The translations under genes were made by a program, and so were the position numbers. The notes under the pieces were generated by a model. It saw only the letters and a list, made by a program, of their open reading frames with translations, searched no databases and was not told the origin of the DNA. This document shows positions 1 to 14,381 of a DNA stretch of 64,000 bases, piece by piece. Location: assembly GCA_003254925.1 (NCBI GenBank), contig QANZ01012774.1:75174-139173 (forward strand), in the 5' to 3' direction. The stretch comes from Chamaecrista fasciculata (lineage: Eukaryota; Streptophyta; Magnoliopsida; Fabales; Fabaceae). The stretch's first letter is position 1. The number at the start of each line of letters is the position of its first letter.

Positions 1-1230
1 TCATTTCATTACATATTTCATACCCAATTACTAACATACCCCTACTCAAATACCTATAATTACCTATACTCTAATACAAATATAAAAAAACTATTTAGCA
101 AAATAGTAATTTTCAATACCCTCATTTATTACACTTACAACTTTCTCTCTCCACTCATCATTTTTTCTTTTTTCTTCCTCTTTTTCTTATTCACCCCCTC
201 TCTCTCACACATATATTTTATAATTATAATATATATATAAACACATTTCAGCCAAATATATATATAATATATAAATATTTTTATTTTATAAAATATATTA
301 TATTATACTATATATAATTTATAATTTATATTAATTTAAAATAAATTAATTCAACTCATGTTATTTACATTTTAGTCCATGATATAAAATATATAATTCA
401 GACGCCAAAAATATACATTTTGGTCTCTCCTCCAGTATATATATGGGTATACGAGAGAGGCGGATAGTGGAAGAAGAGTGGATGGTGCGATGTGCTCATG
501 CGTGAAGATCAACGGTCATATTATTACCCGCAAAAAGACAAACCGTTTTGATTAATATATAATTTTTGGTCCCACATTTTTTTCGTGGATAACATTTTGG
601 TCCTTCAATTTATTTTTTGGAGGAAAGTTTGCAATATAGAAACCCAATCGTTGATGAATGCAATTTTTTACGGGTCAAGAGATATATTTCACTTTCGTAA
701 GGACCGATTCGTTCAATTTATATAAAATCATAGACCAAATGGTAGGTTTTTAAAAATTTTCATGTTATTTACATTTTGGTCCTTTCATTTCATTACATAA
801 TACTACTCCAACCTTCATTACAAATATTCACATCTAGCACAAATTCCAAGACAATTTCATTACCATTTCATTTCATAACCACCACAACCAAAAAAGTCAA
901 AATATTATTTTTTTATTTCTATCTATTTCCATTATCAATTATCAATTCTACCCCTATACAATTTAAAAAAATCCATATATTTATTTCAACCAACCACAAT
1001 CATTACATACCCTTTTTCATAATTTCACATCCTATTTTTTTCATTACATCTCAAACTAATCCAAACACCATTTTCATTACATTTTCATTACATTTTCATT
1101 ACATAATTTTCTCATTACCATTTCATTACATAAAATCATCATTTCATTACCTACTTCTAATCCAAACACACCCTTAAATGAAAGAAGTCCGAGAATGTGG
1201 TAATTAATCAGCTGATGTGTCGGATTCATA
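1..1230. repeat. AT-rich low-complexity DNA with CATTAC-type repeats
   Basis: I see no gene here. The stretch from about 776 to 1175 is made of short CATTAC/TTTCATTAC motifs and ends in a CCAAACACACCC string, which resembles the inverted end of PIF/Harbinger- or hAT-type MITEs. The very start of the window has the same flavour. A 133-residue open frame across it is only a by-product of a sequence with few stop codons. A short phrase (CATGTTATTTACATTTT) occurs at about 357 and again at about 761, so part of the region may be duplicated. Element ends and a target-site duplication could not be fixed. Confidence 0.4.
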
Positions 1231-1291
1231 ATACTTCCACTAATTTAAGCAAAAAAAAAACGTATGAGCCAAAGAGGAACCTAAATATTTT

Positions 1292-2706
1292 GGCAAAACA
1301 CTACCCTTAACGTTTGCGGTGATTTTCAGTTATGTCCCTAACGTTTCATTTGTGTCAGTTGTGCCCCCAATGTAGAATGTTAGTTTCAATTATGCCCCCA
1401 ATTTCAATCATCCACAAAAAAAAATACCATTTTCGCACGATTTGAGCTCGGTTTTGATTAGATTTCATATGGGTTTTAATTTTCGGACATCACAAACTTG
1501 ATTCCTTGGATCAATTTCAAAGATTAAGCTCAAAATAGTCCCAAATTCAAAGAAAATCGGACCTGATGAACCCCAAAAATGACCAAAACGAAATGCAGCA
1601 AAACAAAGCATTTTTCTCAAAGTTTCCATGTGCAAAATGATTCTTAGGAGTCGAAAATGAGTACCCATAAACTCATTTATCAAAACAAACTGAAATGAAC
1701 ACAGATCGAAACTCAAAAGTTCCGAAAAACGGTACACTAACGAGGGTGGAGACATAATTGTAAAATAACGTTTCACATTGGGGGCATGATACGAGTATAA
1801 GCCCTTGGGAGAACCACACCTCAAAAGCTAGCTGTTGAAGTTGGAGAGCCCAATGTCTTATATAGTGCTTTACCTTCAGCTAACTACCCGATGTGGGACT
1901 CGTATCATTACATACCCCTTCGAAAGCCGACGTCCACGGCGGCCCACTCTATCGACACTGGTCCATTGATAGCCCTTTCCACTTTTGGCGGCTCCATTCA
2001 ACTTCCAGTATTTGGCACGACGCATCGTACGTACCTTAATCCAGCCTATAGGTCGCCCCCTCCGTGTCGGTCGGCTCTCAATGAAAGCACCAATTGATAC
2101 GAGTATAAGCCCTTGGGAGAACCACACCTCAAAAGCTAGCTGTTGAAGTTAGAGAGCCCAAGGTCTTATATAGTGCTTTACCTTCAGCTACCTACCCGAT
2201 GTGGGACTCGTATCATTCAATTGATACAATACGAGTATAAGTTCTTAAGAGAACCATACCCCAAAAGCTAGCTGTTGAGGTTGGAGAGCCCAAGGCCTTA
2301 TACTCGTATCATAACATACTCCTTGAAAGCCAATGTCCACGGCGGCCTACACTATTGACACTGGTCCATTGATAGCCCTTTTCCACCTTTGGCGGCTCCA
2401 TACAACTTCCAATATTCGGCACGACGCATCGTACGTACCTTAATCCAGCCTATAGGTCGCCCCCTCCGCGTCGATCGACTCTCAATGAAAGCACCAATTG
2501 ATACAATACGAGTATAAGTTCTTAGGAGAACCATACCTCAAAAGCTAGCTGTTGAAGTTGGAGAGCCCAAGGTCTTATATAGTGCTTTACCTTCAGCTAA
2601 CTACCCGATGTGGGACTCATATCAGGGCACAACTGACACAAATGAAACATTAGGGACATAACTGAAAATCACCGCAAACGTTAGGGGCACGAAATGGTGT
2701 TTTGCC
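1292..2706. mobile_element. Mutator-like MITE carrying a nested TRIM
   Basis: Long terminal inverted repeats (about 90 bp) start GGCAAAACAC and end GTGTTTTGCC. They are flanked by a perfect 9-bp direct repeat AAATATTTT at 1283-1291 and 2707-2715. A 9-bp duplication and long inverted ends are typical of Mutator-like elements. No transposase is encoded. Without the nested LTR element (1787-2624) it would be about 570 bp. The intact duplication suggests a fairly recent insertion. Confidence 0.85.
1787..2624 (-). mobile_element. TRIM/SMART-type LTR element in tandem form, nested
   Basis: Short LTR-like units of about 121-126 bp lie at 1787-1907, 2095-2215 and 2499-2624, with a shorter one at about 2222-2312. 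Unit ends read TGATACGAGT...CTCGTATCA (TG...CA). Two copies of a non-coding internal segment lie between them (1908-2094 and about 2313-2498). The whole block is flanked by a 5-bp duplication GGGCA at 1782-1786 and 2625-2629. The phrases CCCACATCGG and TATATAAG in the LTR on the minus strand are promoter-like and suggest minus orientation. There is no coding capacity. The block looks like a multimer of a non-autonomous element, younger than its MITE host. Confidence 0.8.
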
Positions 2707-3035
2707 AAATATTTTTCTACTCTTCATGTAGATTAATTGAGAATTGAGGTCATGAAGAAGGTATATGTTATCCTATTATTCAAGTTTTTAGTCAATCTCG
2801 CTCTTGACAGTTAACACTAGTAGTACTGTATGTACAATATTTTTTATATTACAATTTACTTTAACAACAAATAATAAATTAAACCTAACAAAATATTTGT
2901 TGGAGCAATTAAACGGTAGATTGGAGAAGAAAATGGCTTCGCAAAGTACAAATTCCACCATCACTGATTTCCATGAGTCGATTGACTTTTCTGCAAATAT
3001 ATAATGTTCACAAGTAGTTCTGGAAAAAGGAAAAA

Positions 3036-3241
3036 CTTAGGTAAGGTTCTTTATATCTTTGCTATAAGATTCTTCAATATGCATTTGATACGTAGCAAAA
3101 ATTTGATGCATGACCAATCATAGTAGATAGAGAATATTAAACACACCTTTCTTCATAACCAATCATAGAAGATAGAGAATGTAAATTAAACTTTTGAATG
3201 GAGGGACCTTATAGCAAAAATATAAGGAACTTTACCTAAAT
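3036..3241. mobile_element. Small MITE with imperfect inverted ends
   Basis: The left end (TTAGGTAAGGTTCTTTATAT) and right end (ATATAAGGAACTTTACCTAA) are inverted copies over about 35 bp. The inside holds a direct repeat built around ACCAATCATAG(T/A)AGATAGAGAAT. It has no coding capacity. I could not settle the target-site duplication, so the superfamily is open. Confidence 0.55.
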
Positions 3242-3330
3242 TTTTTCTGAAAAAAGGCAAAGTAAACAATTATTCTCACATCTCAAAGAAGCCATTTCCC
3301 ATTTTGCAAGATTTGGTATATACATGGTGG

Positions 3331-3967
3331 TAGGGATGGCAATTTATATCCTAAGTTAGGATATCCGTCCGTATCCATCCGAAAAAATATCCGGTATCCG
3401 TCGGATACCGGATATCGGATACGGATACGGATAGTGAATATTAGATTTTTTTCGGATATTGGATGGATACGGATATTGCCCTCGGATACCCTATATCCGT
3501 CCAAAATGAACGGATATTTAGGGTATCCGATATCCGATACCCTATTACTTATTTAATTTTTATATTTTACTTTTAATTTAACATTTTATATATAAATATT
3601 TAAATTTAATTAATTATATTCATATATATTTTTTTAAAGAATCATATTTTAGTTATTTATATTTAATTTTTTATTTTAAAAAATAAATTTAAAATGTAAA
3701 TAAATAGTAATTTCATTTAATTATATTAGTTGGCGGATAATGGATATTGGGTACCCGATATATCCGATTTATAAAATAGGATATCCTATCCTATATCCAT
3801 ATTTTTTCGGATATTTCGGGTATCCGTCGGATACCGGATATCGGATAGGGTGCGGATACGGATATTAATTTATCGGATACGGATAGGGTACGGATATTGG
3901 ATAGGATAAACGGATACGGATACGGATAGTGGTAAAACCACCGGATATCCATCCGTTGCCATCCCTA
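3331..3967. mobile_element. hAT-type MITE, 637 bp, built of GGATACGG repeats
   Basis: Inverted ends TAGGGATGGCAA / TTGCCATCCCTA are flanked by a perfect 8-bp duplication CATGGTGG at 3323-3330 and 3968-3975, which is diagnostic of hAT elements. Both sub-terminal regions are dense in GGATAC/ATCCG words in both orientations (about 3358-3545 and 3730-3955). The centre is plain AT-rich DNA. Such clustered words resemble sub-terminal transposase-binding sites, which is an inference. No transposase is present. Confidence 0.9.
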
Positions 3968-4219
3968 CATGGTGGTCATGATTTTATGGGGTATGAACGT
4001 CCTAATAAGGTCCCACCCAAACAGAGAATTAAGAAAGATGATATAAATGTGTGTGACCACCACACCAATCATTTGGTCATCCCTTTGATTATCATTTTCC
4101 AATAAATTGAAGACTCATACAATATTTGGCAATTGAATAATACCAAAAATTTAGTACAATTCCTTACGATTGTTCCTTATATGTTGAGTGATTTTCATAC
4201 AAAATGTGAACATAAGCAC

Positions 4220-4868
4220 TGTTAGTATAGTTAGTAATTAAAGTCTCACATTGGATAAGTTATAGAATTGAGAAGGGTATATAAATGATTGTTAAGTCAT
4301 TTATAATAATTGAATTATATATATATGTATATATATATATATGTCAAAGATGGGCACTTGGGCAATTGGGGCAATTGGGCTTCTGGCTAATAATTATTGT
4401 TTTTTCGAATTGATTAATTAATTAATTAATTCGAATTATAAACAGAGAAGTGCCCATTCATGAACAGTCATGAACATTCATTATAAACAGAGAATTCAGT
4501 TTAATCCTGAAGAGACATGATTGTTCACTTTTAAACAGATATGAATGTTCATTTATGAAAGGTTGTAACCTGTTATTTATGTTAAAATCTGAAAGGTTGC
4601 ATCTGTTCAGATTTTTCCTATAAATAACACTTCTTCTCAAAAAACAGAGCATCTCATATTCAACTTATCTTTCTCTGTTTTGTGTTCAGAAGGTGTTATA
4701 GTATTGCTGGCTATAACACCAGGCTTTGTAAATCCTGGAGGAAATCTGCCATAAACACCCAGCAGCATACAAATAGTGGGGGCTTAATTTCCTTAAGGAC
4801 AGTGACCACACTATCAAAGCCTACTCTGTTTTCGTGTTCTATCAAAAACCTACTATATTTTTCTAACA
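4220..4868. mobile_element. Solo LTR, 649 bp
   Basis: The segment starts TGTTAG and ends CTAACA. It is flanked by a perfect 5-bp duplication AGCAC at 4215-4219 and 4869-4873, the signature of one LTR left after recombination between two. A TATATAAA-like box near 4280 suggests plus orientation. It looks whole as a solo LTR and encodes no protein. Copia is the likelier superfamily from its size and ends, but I cannot prove that. Confidence 0.8.
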
Positions 4869-5584
4869 AGCACACGTTGGGTTGAATATTGTTTCATATG
4901 TCTTGAAAATATCAGCTTGTCAAACCAGAAAACATAGGTCATTTTCTTCATCATTGTTTGGATTGATTTCTTTAAACTTGTAATGGGTGGCATTATATTA
5001 TATCATTAATTTGGCTATTTCAAATCACTTTTAATATCTTTACAAGCGCTTTTTGAATGTGGAAATATACTCTAATCTTGATGAATTTTTTAGATTCAAC
5101 TCATTCAAATTTTATTTTGCCAACAAATGAAAAACCACATGATGATCGATTAGGTTAAAATGTTTTTTTTTTTAATGTTAGTTTTTCTAGTTTGAACTTT
5201 CAACGCCTTCATTTTATACGATGAGAAAATTTTTCTAGCTATTCAATCATATCATTCACTAAAAGATGTTATCAGATCAAGTCATATAATTTAGTTTGAA
5301 CTTTAGTAATTTTACATTATTTATTTATATAAAGCAATTTAATTTATAAATTTGACTTATTTGTTAGCGATGAATTAAATATTGAAAGAAATAATCTGTT
5401 TTATAAAATAAGAAAATAACAGCTTTCGTTTCTTAACTCAAACAATTGAATTAGTTTTCCGGAGAAAAACCAAAACATATTAAAGTGCGTATTTGATGGA
5501 TTACAAAATTGGATGAAGTCTAGGACAACTAAACAAGAAACTGAGAAAGGGAACTATATGTAGAAATCTTAATTTTTTTGTGTT

Positions 5585-5915
5585 TATACTTATGAAGCAT
5601 GGACACTGACACGGATACGGACACAGACACACTGGCACATCAGATTCTAAAATTCCACGATACGACATGACATATATTTATATATATATATATAATTAAA
5701 AATCTATAAATTTTGATGAAAATTTTAAAAATTAATAATATCTATTCATAATATATGTCATATGTAATATTATTTTTTATTGTTAGTCATGATAAAGTCA
5801 CAAAAAATTAATTTTATATTATAAAACTTATGAATATGTGTCGTGTGGGTGTCGTACGAGTATCCAACACGATGACACGCTATCAAAATGAAATGTCCAT
5901 ACTTTATAGGTTTAT
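5585..5915. repeat. Repeat-like segment with GACAC-rich inverted ends
   Basis: The left part (about 5592-5640) is rich in GACAC(G/A) words. The right part (about 5835-5905) holds their inverse, ending in TGTCCATAC against GCATGGACA on the left. The middle is AT-rich. This is the layout of a small inverted-repeat transposon, but I could not fix a target-site duplication. Confidence 0.4.
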
Positions 5916-6556
5916 ACTTTAAAGTTAAAAAAAGTTGAGTATGTTTATTCAATGGGTCTTATTGACTCAGAGGCTTGGGCTTCTTCTATTGTATATTTGA
6001 GTATGACTTAGATTTGAAAATTGATCTAGATTTCTATTTCAAAATTCAAATCATACATGAGTATAAGATGGGGATTATAATAATTTACTCATATCCTATT
6101 CATATTATACCAAATTTAGATTTACAATACTTATTTTTTTGAGTAGTTTCAAAATAAAGGTAACCCATATTAGATCTCATTCTCAAATGCAAAATGATGC
6201 ATTGATTCTACTCAACAAGATGGAAAAAAGTTTTCTACTCCTACAAAATAAACAGCAGAGAAAAAAAATACAAGTAAAAAAGTTATATTAAATTAAAAAG
6301 GCAAAACGATATTTTTTGTCCCCAAATTTTTTCCATCAATTTTCAATTTTATTTTTAAATTTTATCTCCATCAAAAGTTATAAAATCGATTTTATCTCCT
6401 CCTAATTTCGTCATATAACTTGAAGGCATACTCCAATATCTTATCCATACTTTTCAAATTTATTGTCAAATGCGTTCTTAAAATTTGAGTGTACTAATTA
6501 TTAAATATGTTCCTAAACTTTAGGTTTATTTTCAAATATGTCCAATAAAAATATAT

Positions 6557-6986
6557 GGGTAAATTACACTTTGGTACCTTGTGGTTTGACCCTGTTTCAC
6601 TTTGGTACCCTGTGGTTTGAAACCTGACACTTTGGTACCTTGTAGTATTCTCCATTAACACTTTGGTACCCTTTGGAACTATTTTGTAATTTTGGCCATA
6701 ACAAATTTTGCAAAAATTGCAGATTGACCCCAAATTTTTTTCAAAAAATTACAAATAGGTCCCTGGATACATATTATTTAGGGACTAAAATGAAAACTTT
6801 TTAAAAAATTTGGGGTCAATATGTAATTTTTGCAAAATTTGGTATGGTTAAAATTACAAAATAACCCCAAAGGGTACACAAGTGTTAATGGAGAATACCA
6901 CAGGGTACCAAAGTGTCAGGTTTCAAACCACAGGGTGCCAAAGTGAAATAGGGTCAAGCCACAGGGTACCAAAGTGTAATTTACCC
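6557..6986. mobile_element. Mutator-like MITE, 430 bp (GGGTAAATTAC family)
   Basis: Long inverted repeats (roughly 200 bp per arm) start GGGTAAATTACACTTTGGTA and end in the reverse complement. A perfect 9-bp duplication AAAATATAT lies at 6548-6556 and 6987-6995. The arms carry several in-phase CACTTTGGTACC words. The same family recurs at 18159-18554 and in part at about 48465-48590. Confidence 0.9.
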
Positions 6987-6995
6987 AAAATATAT

Positions 6996-8655
6996 TTACA
7001 TAGAGTATACTGTAAAGTCATTTCATAGAGTTACAGGAAGAGATAAAATCAATTAAAATTTTTAGAATAAAATTAACAAAAAATAAATTTGGGAGACAAA
7101 ATTGAAAATTGATCTAGAATTTAGGGAGAAAAAAACATTTTTGCCCTAAGAAAAGATGAAGGGGATGGCTCCAAAGTTACTTTTATGGGTCTTAAAATGT
7201 GCACTAAGGGCATAAATCCTACTTTTATCAATTCCATAAGAAATAAAGGCCTTGAATCAATTCATACGTTCATTAAGGTATACTTAATTGAAGATAGTTG
7301 AGTGTACTCTGGTTCTATATGAAATTAAATGGAAAGTAGAATTAGGGGTAGAAAGGTAGGGTTTGCTTTTATTGTTATGGTTATTGCAAAAACAGAAGAT
7401 GTTGTTGCGTTTTACCTTCTATTGGTGGGTCCAGAAGAGGCAACAGAAGCAAGGTGTAAATGGCAGCATTGCCAATGTTCCCAATAAATTAAAAAATAAA
7501 AAAAATAATCCCAAAAGTTCCTTTTTTTTTTTTTAATTTTTGTCTGGGACAGTGGAAGAAGAAGGAAGAGACATACTATTGAATCACCCATTGTTATGAT
7601 GGGTTGTTTTGTGATGGGAAAGGAAGGGAGAAGAAGTAAGTAAATAAGAATGGTGAATGGACATGCACAACATTACATTACAAGACAGGCAGCGTCCAAT
7701 CCATATATGTTTTAACAGAAATGGCGTGCTTTAATGAACCCCCAACTGTCGTTTCATGATTCAGGCGTCGGCACTTGCATATTCCCAGGTTGTCTCTGTT
7801 CCTACCATATGCATGTAAGTAATACTAGTTACATACATATATCACTTCCATCATTCATTCAATCAATTCACATACACATACACATACAAATACACACATC
7901 CCCAATGCAAGACGTGCCTCTAAAGCAATTCATTCATTGCAATTTGCATCCATACTCCCAAAAAAAAACCACCCTTTTTATTTATTGTCTCTGCTATCCC
8001 TCTTTTCTTTACATCACCTACCCCATCTTCATCAATTCAATTCCCTTGATATTTGAGAACACGTGGTCAACCTCCATTGATGTAGGATTTGGGTTTCTCA
8101 TATACTCTCATATAGTCATGTTGTATTTGTATGGTGTTATAGGGTGTTAGGGGAGTTAACCTTGGTATATATAGCTACAGCCTCTGTCCCCTGCAGCAAC
8201 AGAGAAAGAAAGAGAGAGAGAGAGAGCAACAGAATGTTGCTGTTTGGGAGGTGGGAGCAATTAAGTAAGTTCAAAATTCTGTTTAATTTGAAATAGCCAT
8301 TCATCATTGTCCAATGGAATTCAAGTCAATTAATGAGGTTTGGTGAAATTTCTGAGCAGAAAGATGTGATGTATCAAAGTCTTTTACTGCAAATCCGAGG
8401 TACCATAGTTAATGTCCCATAACCATAACTGATAACCCTCTTATGCCTTATGCTTCTCAGTTCTCTCTCTCTTTCTCTCTCTCTTTTTGACTAATTTCAT
8501 CCTTCTCCACCAATTCCTTCTGCCCTCTCTCTTCTCTTATCTCGTCGCTTTTCAACTATTTAACTATAGAATCTCTTGAGTCTTGTGGGTCTTTCTTCTT
8601 CATCTTCTTCTTCACACTTTTTCCTTCTCTTCTTCTTCTTCACTCTCTTGTTGCA
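6996..8655. other. Intergenic DNA and promoter region upstream of the CLE gene
   Basis: I see no supported gene. Several A/T homopolymers occur, with a GA microsatellite near 8210-8226 and a CT-rich run at 8465-8655 that probably is the leader of the CLE transcript. A TATATATAG word at about 8166 lies upstream of the GA tract and could be a promoter, though it is about 490 bp before the CLE start codon. A 138-residue frame at 7734-8150 has no recognisable domain and is not called. Confidence 0.4.
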
Positions 8656-8931
8656 ATGAAATTACCTGAGCTCACATTTCTGGTATGCCTTTTGTTGTTG
8701 GCTTGTGTTGGGTCCAACATTACAGTGGCAAGGAAGACGTTGCTCGCTAGTCATTTCTTTGATGGGGCAAAGAAGAAGATCTCAAAGGAGGCAACAAGCA
8801 CAAGCACAAGCAGCCATTACTTTTCTTGCTTTAACAACAACAACAACAACAACAACAACAACGACAACGACACTACCTTTGATGACAAAAGACGGGTTCC
8901 TACGGGGCCTAATCCATTACACAACAGGTAG
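8656..8931 (+). CDS. CLE signalling peptide precursor
   Basis: This is a 91-residue single-exon prepropeptide. Residues 1-25 or so are a hydrophobic signal peptide (MKLPELTFLVCLLLLACVGS). A variable, serine- and asparagine-rich middle follows. The C-terminus carries the 12-residue CLE motif RRVPTGPNPLHN (residues 79-90) plus one trailing Arg. CLE peptides are secreted, trimmed and often hydroxylated and arabinosylated at the prolines, and are sensed by CLV1/BAM-type receptor kinases to control meristem and vascular cell fate. The motif is of the CLE8/CLE12 type (RRVP[TS]GPNPLH). The middle holds a run of ten Asn encoded by an AAC microsatellite (about 8835-8865), which may vary in length between individuals. 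The upstream leader is CT-rich. Family assignment is firm; the exact orthologue is not. Confidence 0.95.
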   Translation: MKLPELTFLVCLLLLACVGSNITVARKTLLASHFFDGAKKKISKEATSTSTSSHYFSCFNNNNNNNNNNDNDTTFDDKRRVPTGPNPLHNR

Positions 8932-8999
8932 AATGATGGCCTCTGTTCTGTTCATCATGACCACACTATATGTAATTTCTGTTTCTATGTTGGTGTGAT

Positions 9000-10780
9000 T
9001 TTTGGATGAAAGTATACACTTTTCTTTCTTTAGTTTGTTATTTACAATTTCTTTCTCAGTTCAATTTTCCCCTCCCCTAATGATTTCTGTTATCATCTTT
9101 GCCTTCTTGTTTCATCTCTTGTAAATTAAATGACTTACTGCGAACACCTTTTTCCAACTCTAGCTGCACCCCTCATGATAGAACTATGTGATTAAGCTCT
9201 TCTATAAAATGCTGTTTAAATGAACTTAAACTGATGATCATTTCACACAAAAAAAACATTCAGAAGACAAGAAGAATAGGTTCATACATTGTAACTTTTT
9301 TCTGTTTTGCTTGTGTTTGAACTCCTCAGAGTGAACGCCTAGCTATAAAGATTTTTTTTAAAAAAAAAAGTCTTTCTCAGTTCCTCTATTCTTATTTTAT
9401 TGAGAAAAAAAATATTTAAGTGGTCAACAAATATAATAATTTTCAATTTAATTCTTCGAAGATCATTACTTTGTCAATATAGTCCCTCACAAATAAAATT
9501 CATTTCAATGGTATCTCTGTACCCAGATTTCTTTCACAGTTAACATTATTTTAATTGAATCATTAAATTATAAATAAAATTTGGGTATAAGTGACTAAAA
9601 TAGGTAATTTAATGGTAATAATTTTGAAGGATTAAATTGCAAGTGACTAAGACAGGTTTCTTTCATTTTTTTTTTTCTGGTTTTGGAGGGAATGGTTGAA
9701 AGTAATAGAAAAAATAATATAAACAATAAAAAAAATGAAAGAAGAAGAGATGTTAATGAGGTGTTTGTGACCTGACCTTGACTGCAAATGAAGAAAAGGG
9801 CATTGAATAAGTGTCGAAAGAGGAAGAGAATTGAATTGGGGCGCGTGGGATCCTGCCATGCAGTATACTAATACATAACATTAAATTCGACACTTAAAAA
9901 GTTATGAACACAGTGCATTTGGTTTTGCCCTTTTTTCCCACCAAAAACCCACTTTTTCCACATAAATCATTGTGCTTTTCCATTCTTGTTTTCAGTCTCT
10001 TTCTTCCTCATATTGTATATCTCGAGGTTATGCATACAATTGTACGTATCTTCTCTTCGTATCCTCTTTGACAATTCAAACATTAACAGCCGTGAAATGG
10101 GCATGAAGGACAGAACTCACTCAGAACCACCCACATTGCACATTATGCTTCGATTCTCGTGTTATATAGAGAACCGGAGGGAGTATTAATTATCAACGTT
10201 TTCCACTCATGAAAGTCAAACTTTAATCAATGCCAATGGCCATCCCACAACTTGTTCTACATACTTACTCTGTAATTTTGGCACATTTTTTTTTATCTTT
10301 CTTTAAACTTCATCATGCATCATCAACCTCTCGAAGTGGAATTTATAAGGTCAATTCCTCAAAAGACTTTTGTGTCTTGTAAGAATAAAAGATGACTTTC
10401 TAATTATAACTAATTTATCAAAAAAAAAAAAGAGAAAGTAACCGTTAAAAAGTTGTAACATGTGTCACCAGTAAATTTATACATGATTTGGGTCCATTGA
10501 TAGATCTATTTAGTTTTCTTTCAGAGGAGTATATAAATATTTGATACTGACGGATAAGTTGGACCACGGGACTGAATACTGATGTATATAATTTTTAAGT
10601 ACAAGTGTTTACAGTTAATTCATAAGAAAAATCAGTCTTCTGATTTCTACAATTACTCATGTTGAGGTATTTTTTGTGTGGGTTCAAGGATCAATTAGTT
10701 ACCATGAAACTGACTGAAGAAGCTATACAGAGCAGTGGTCTTAGCTTTCACTTTGGTGGTTTTGGTAAGCAAGCATAATC
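9000..10780. other. Intergenic DNA between the CLE and kinase genes
   Basis: No gene is supported. The stretch is AT-rich with several homopolymers. Part of it (about 9420-9640) is written in the 'data-like' style of Mutator-type MITE arms (TAGTCCCTCAC..., TTAAATTGCAAGTGAC) but no clean ends were found. The first part must hold the 3' untranslated region of the CLE gene, and the last part the 3' end of the kinase transcript. Confidence 0.4.
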
Positions 10781-10781
10781 A

Positions 10782-13297
<2,516 letters not shown>

Positions 13298-14372
13298 CTT
13301 TCTTGATTCTTCTTTCTCTTGCTATTATTAACTTATTGTGATTGTTGATGAAGAGATGGTGAGAGAGAGAGAGAGATGAAGGATGATGTAATATTGTAAG
13401 GGTGTCCTATATAGAATTAATCGAAAGAATGACAATGTTGGAGAATTCAAATGGGATGCAGATATGGACGAATACAAACATCCAAACACGGCATATTTCC
13501 TCCCTTTCGATGCAAATTTTTATGACATTATTTAAATGGGAATCGAATTTCTGTCACCTATGCATGCATGTATTCCACTTCTTAGTTCTTAGTTCTTACC
13601 ACTCTGAAATATGATTCCTATTAGTTTTCAGACTTACTAATTTTTTTTTTTTACATTTTAGCTGGTTTTCCAAACGTTTCATTTATCCAAAAAGCTCGCC
13701 ATCTATGATCTATCAATAAAAAAAAGGAAAATATATAAATAAAGGATCCTTTCTTTCACATGGAAAATATCCAAAAACATAATCTCATGCATTGTTTTTT
13801 TTTTCTGAGAAACAAAGTATGGGCCAATAAGTTATAGTTGTAAAATATTGTAGCAAATGAAATGATGGGTTGATATATGGACTGTTGGACTTTACCCCTG
13901 GACTGTGAAGGTTAAGGAAAAACAGGGGATGTGTATTAAAATAGTAACACAATTACACAACTACATATGAGTTTGATTATCATTTAACATAATAAACTTT
14001 CGAAATATATTATTAAGTTCTTATTTCCATAATCTTTTGAGTAATCTGGAACTTTTAGGATCTTCTATTTCCGTTTTTTTTTTTAAAAAAAAGTATCAAT
14101 TTGATTGTTTGTAGAAAACTAGCATCTTTCATTTGTATAATTTGAATACGACGATATGGCTAAACATTTGGCACATAGATCAAACGCCACATTTCCTTTT
14201 ATTTTGTTTTAATGAAAAGCTAAATATCAGGGCAAAAAAAAGAAAGAAAGAAAGAAAAGCTAAATAAGTAAAGCTTTATAAATTTAACATAGCCATAATC
14301 TATATGACTAAGATTAATTAAGTTGACCATATTGAAAACTGAGTTATTATTGAACCTTACTAACCCAGCATA
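13298..14372. other. Upstream region of the kinase gene and intergenic DNA
   Basis: The leader just before the kinase start codon has a GA/CT repeat (about 13360-13378, CT-rich in the sense strand). The two words TTATTAACTT(G/A)TTGTGATTG near 13266 and 13325 are a short direct repeat around exon 1. Beyond that I see only AT-rich DNA with poly-T and poly-A runs and no gene. Confidence 0.4.
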
Positions 14373-14381
14373 TTATTAGAA

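Noticed and set aside
776-1177. 133-residue plus-strand open frame
   Set aside because: It is made of CATTAC/TTC repeats with few stop codons; the product is Phe/Ile/His-rich low complexity without any domain.
7734-8150. 138-residue plus-strand open frame upstream of the CLE gene
   Set aside because: No domain, simple-sequence stretches (repeated CATACA), and no supporting splice or promoter structure.
8705-8998. 97-residue frame overlapping the CLE gene
   Set aside because: It is the shifted frame of the CLE gene; the AAC microsatellite reads as poly-Thr. The CLE frame has a signal peptide and the CLE motif.
13390-13620. 70-residue plus-strand frame upstream of the kinase gene
   Set aside because: No domain or context support; it is one of many short frames in AT-rich DNA.
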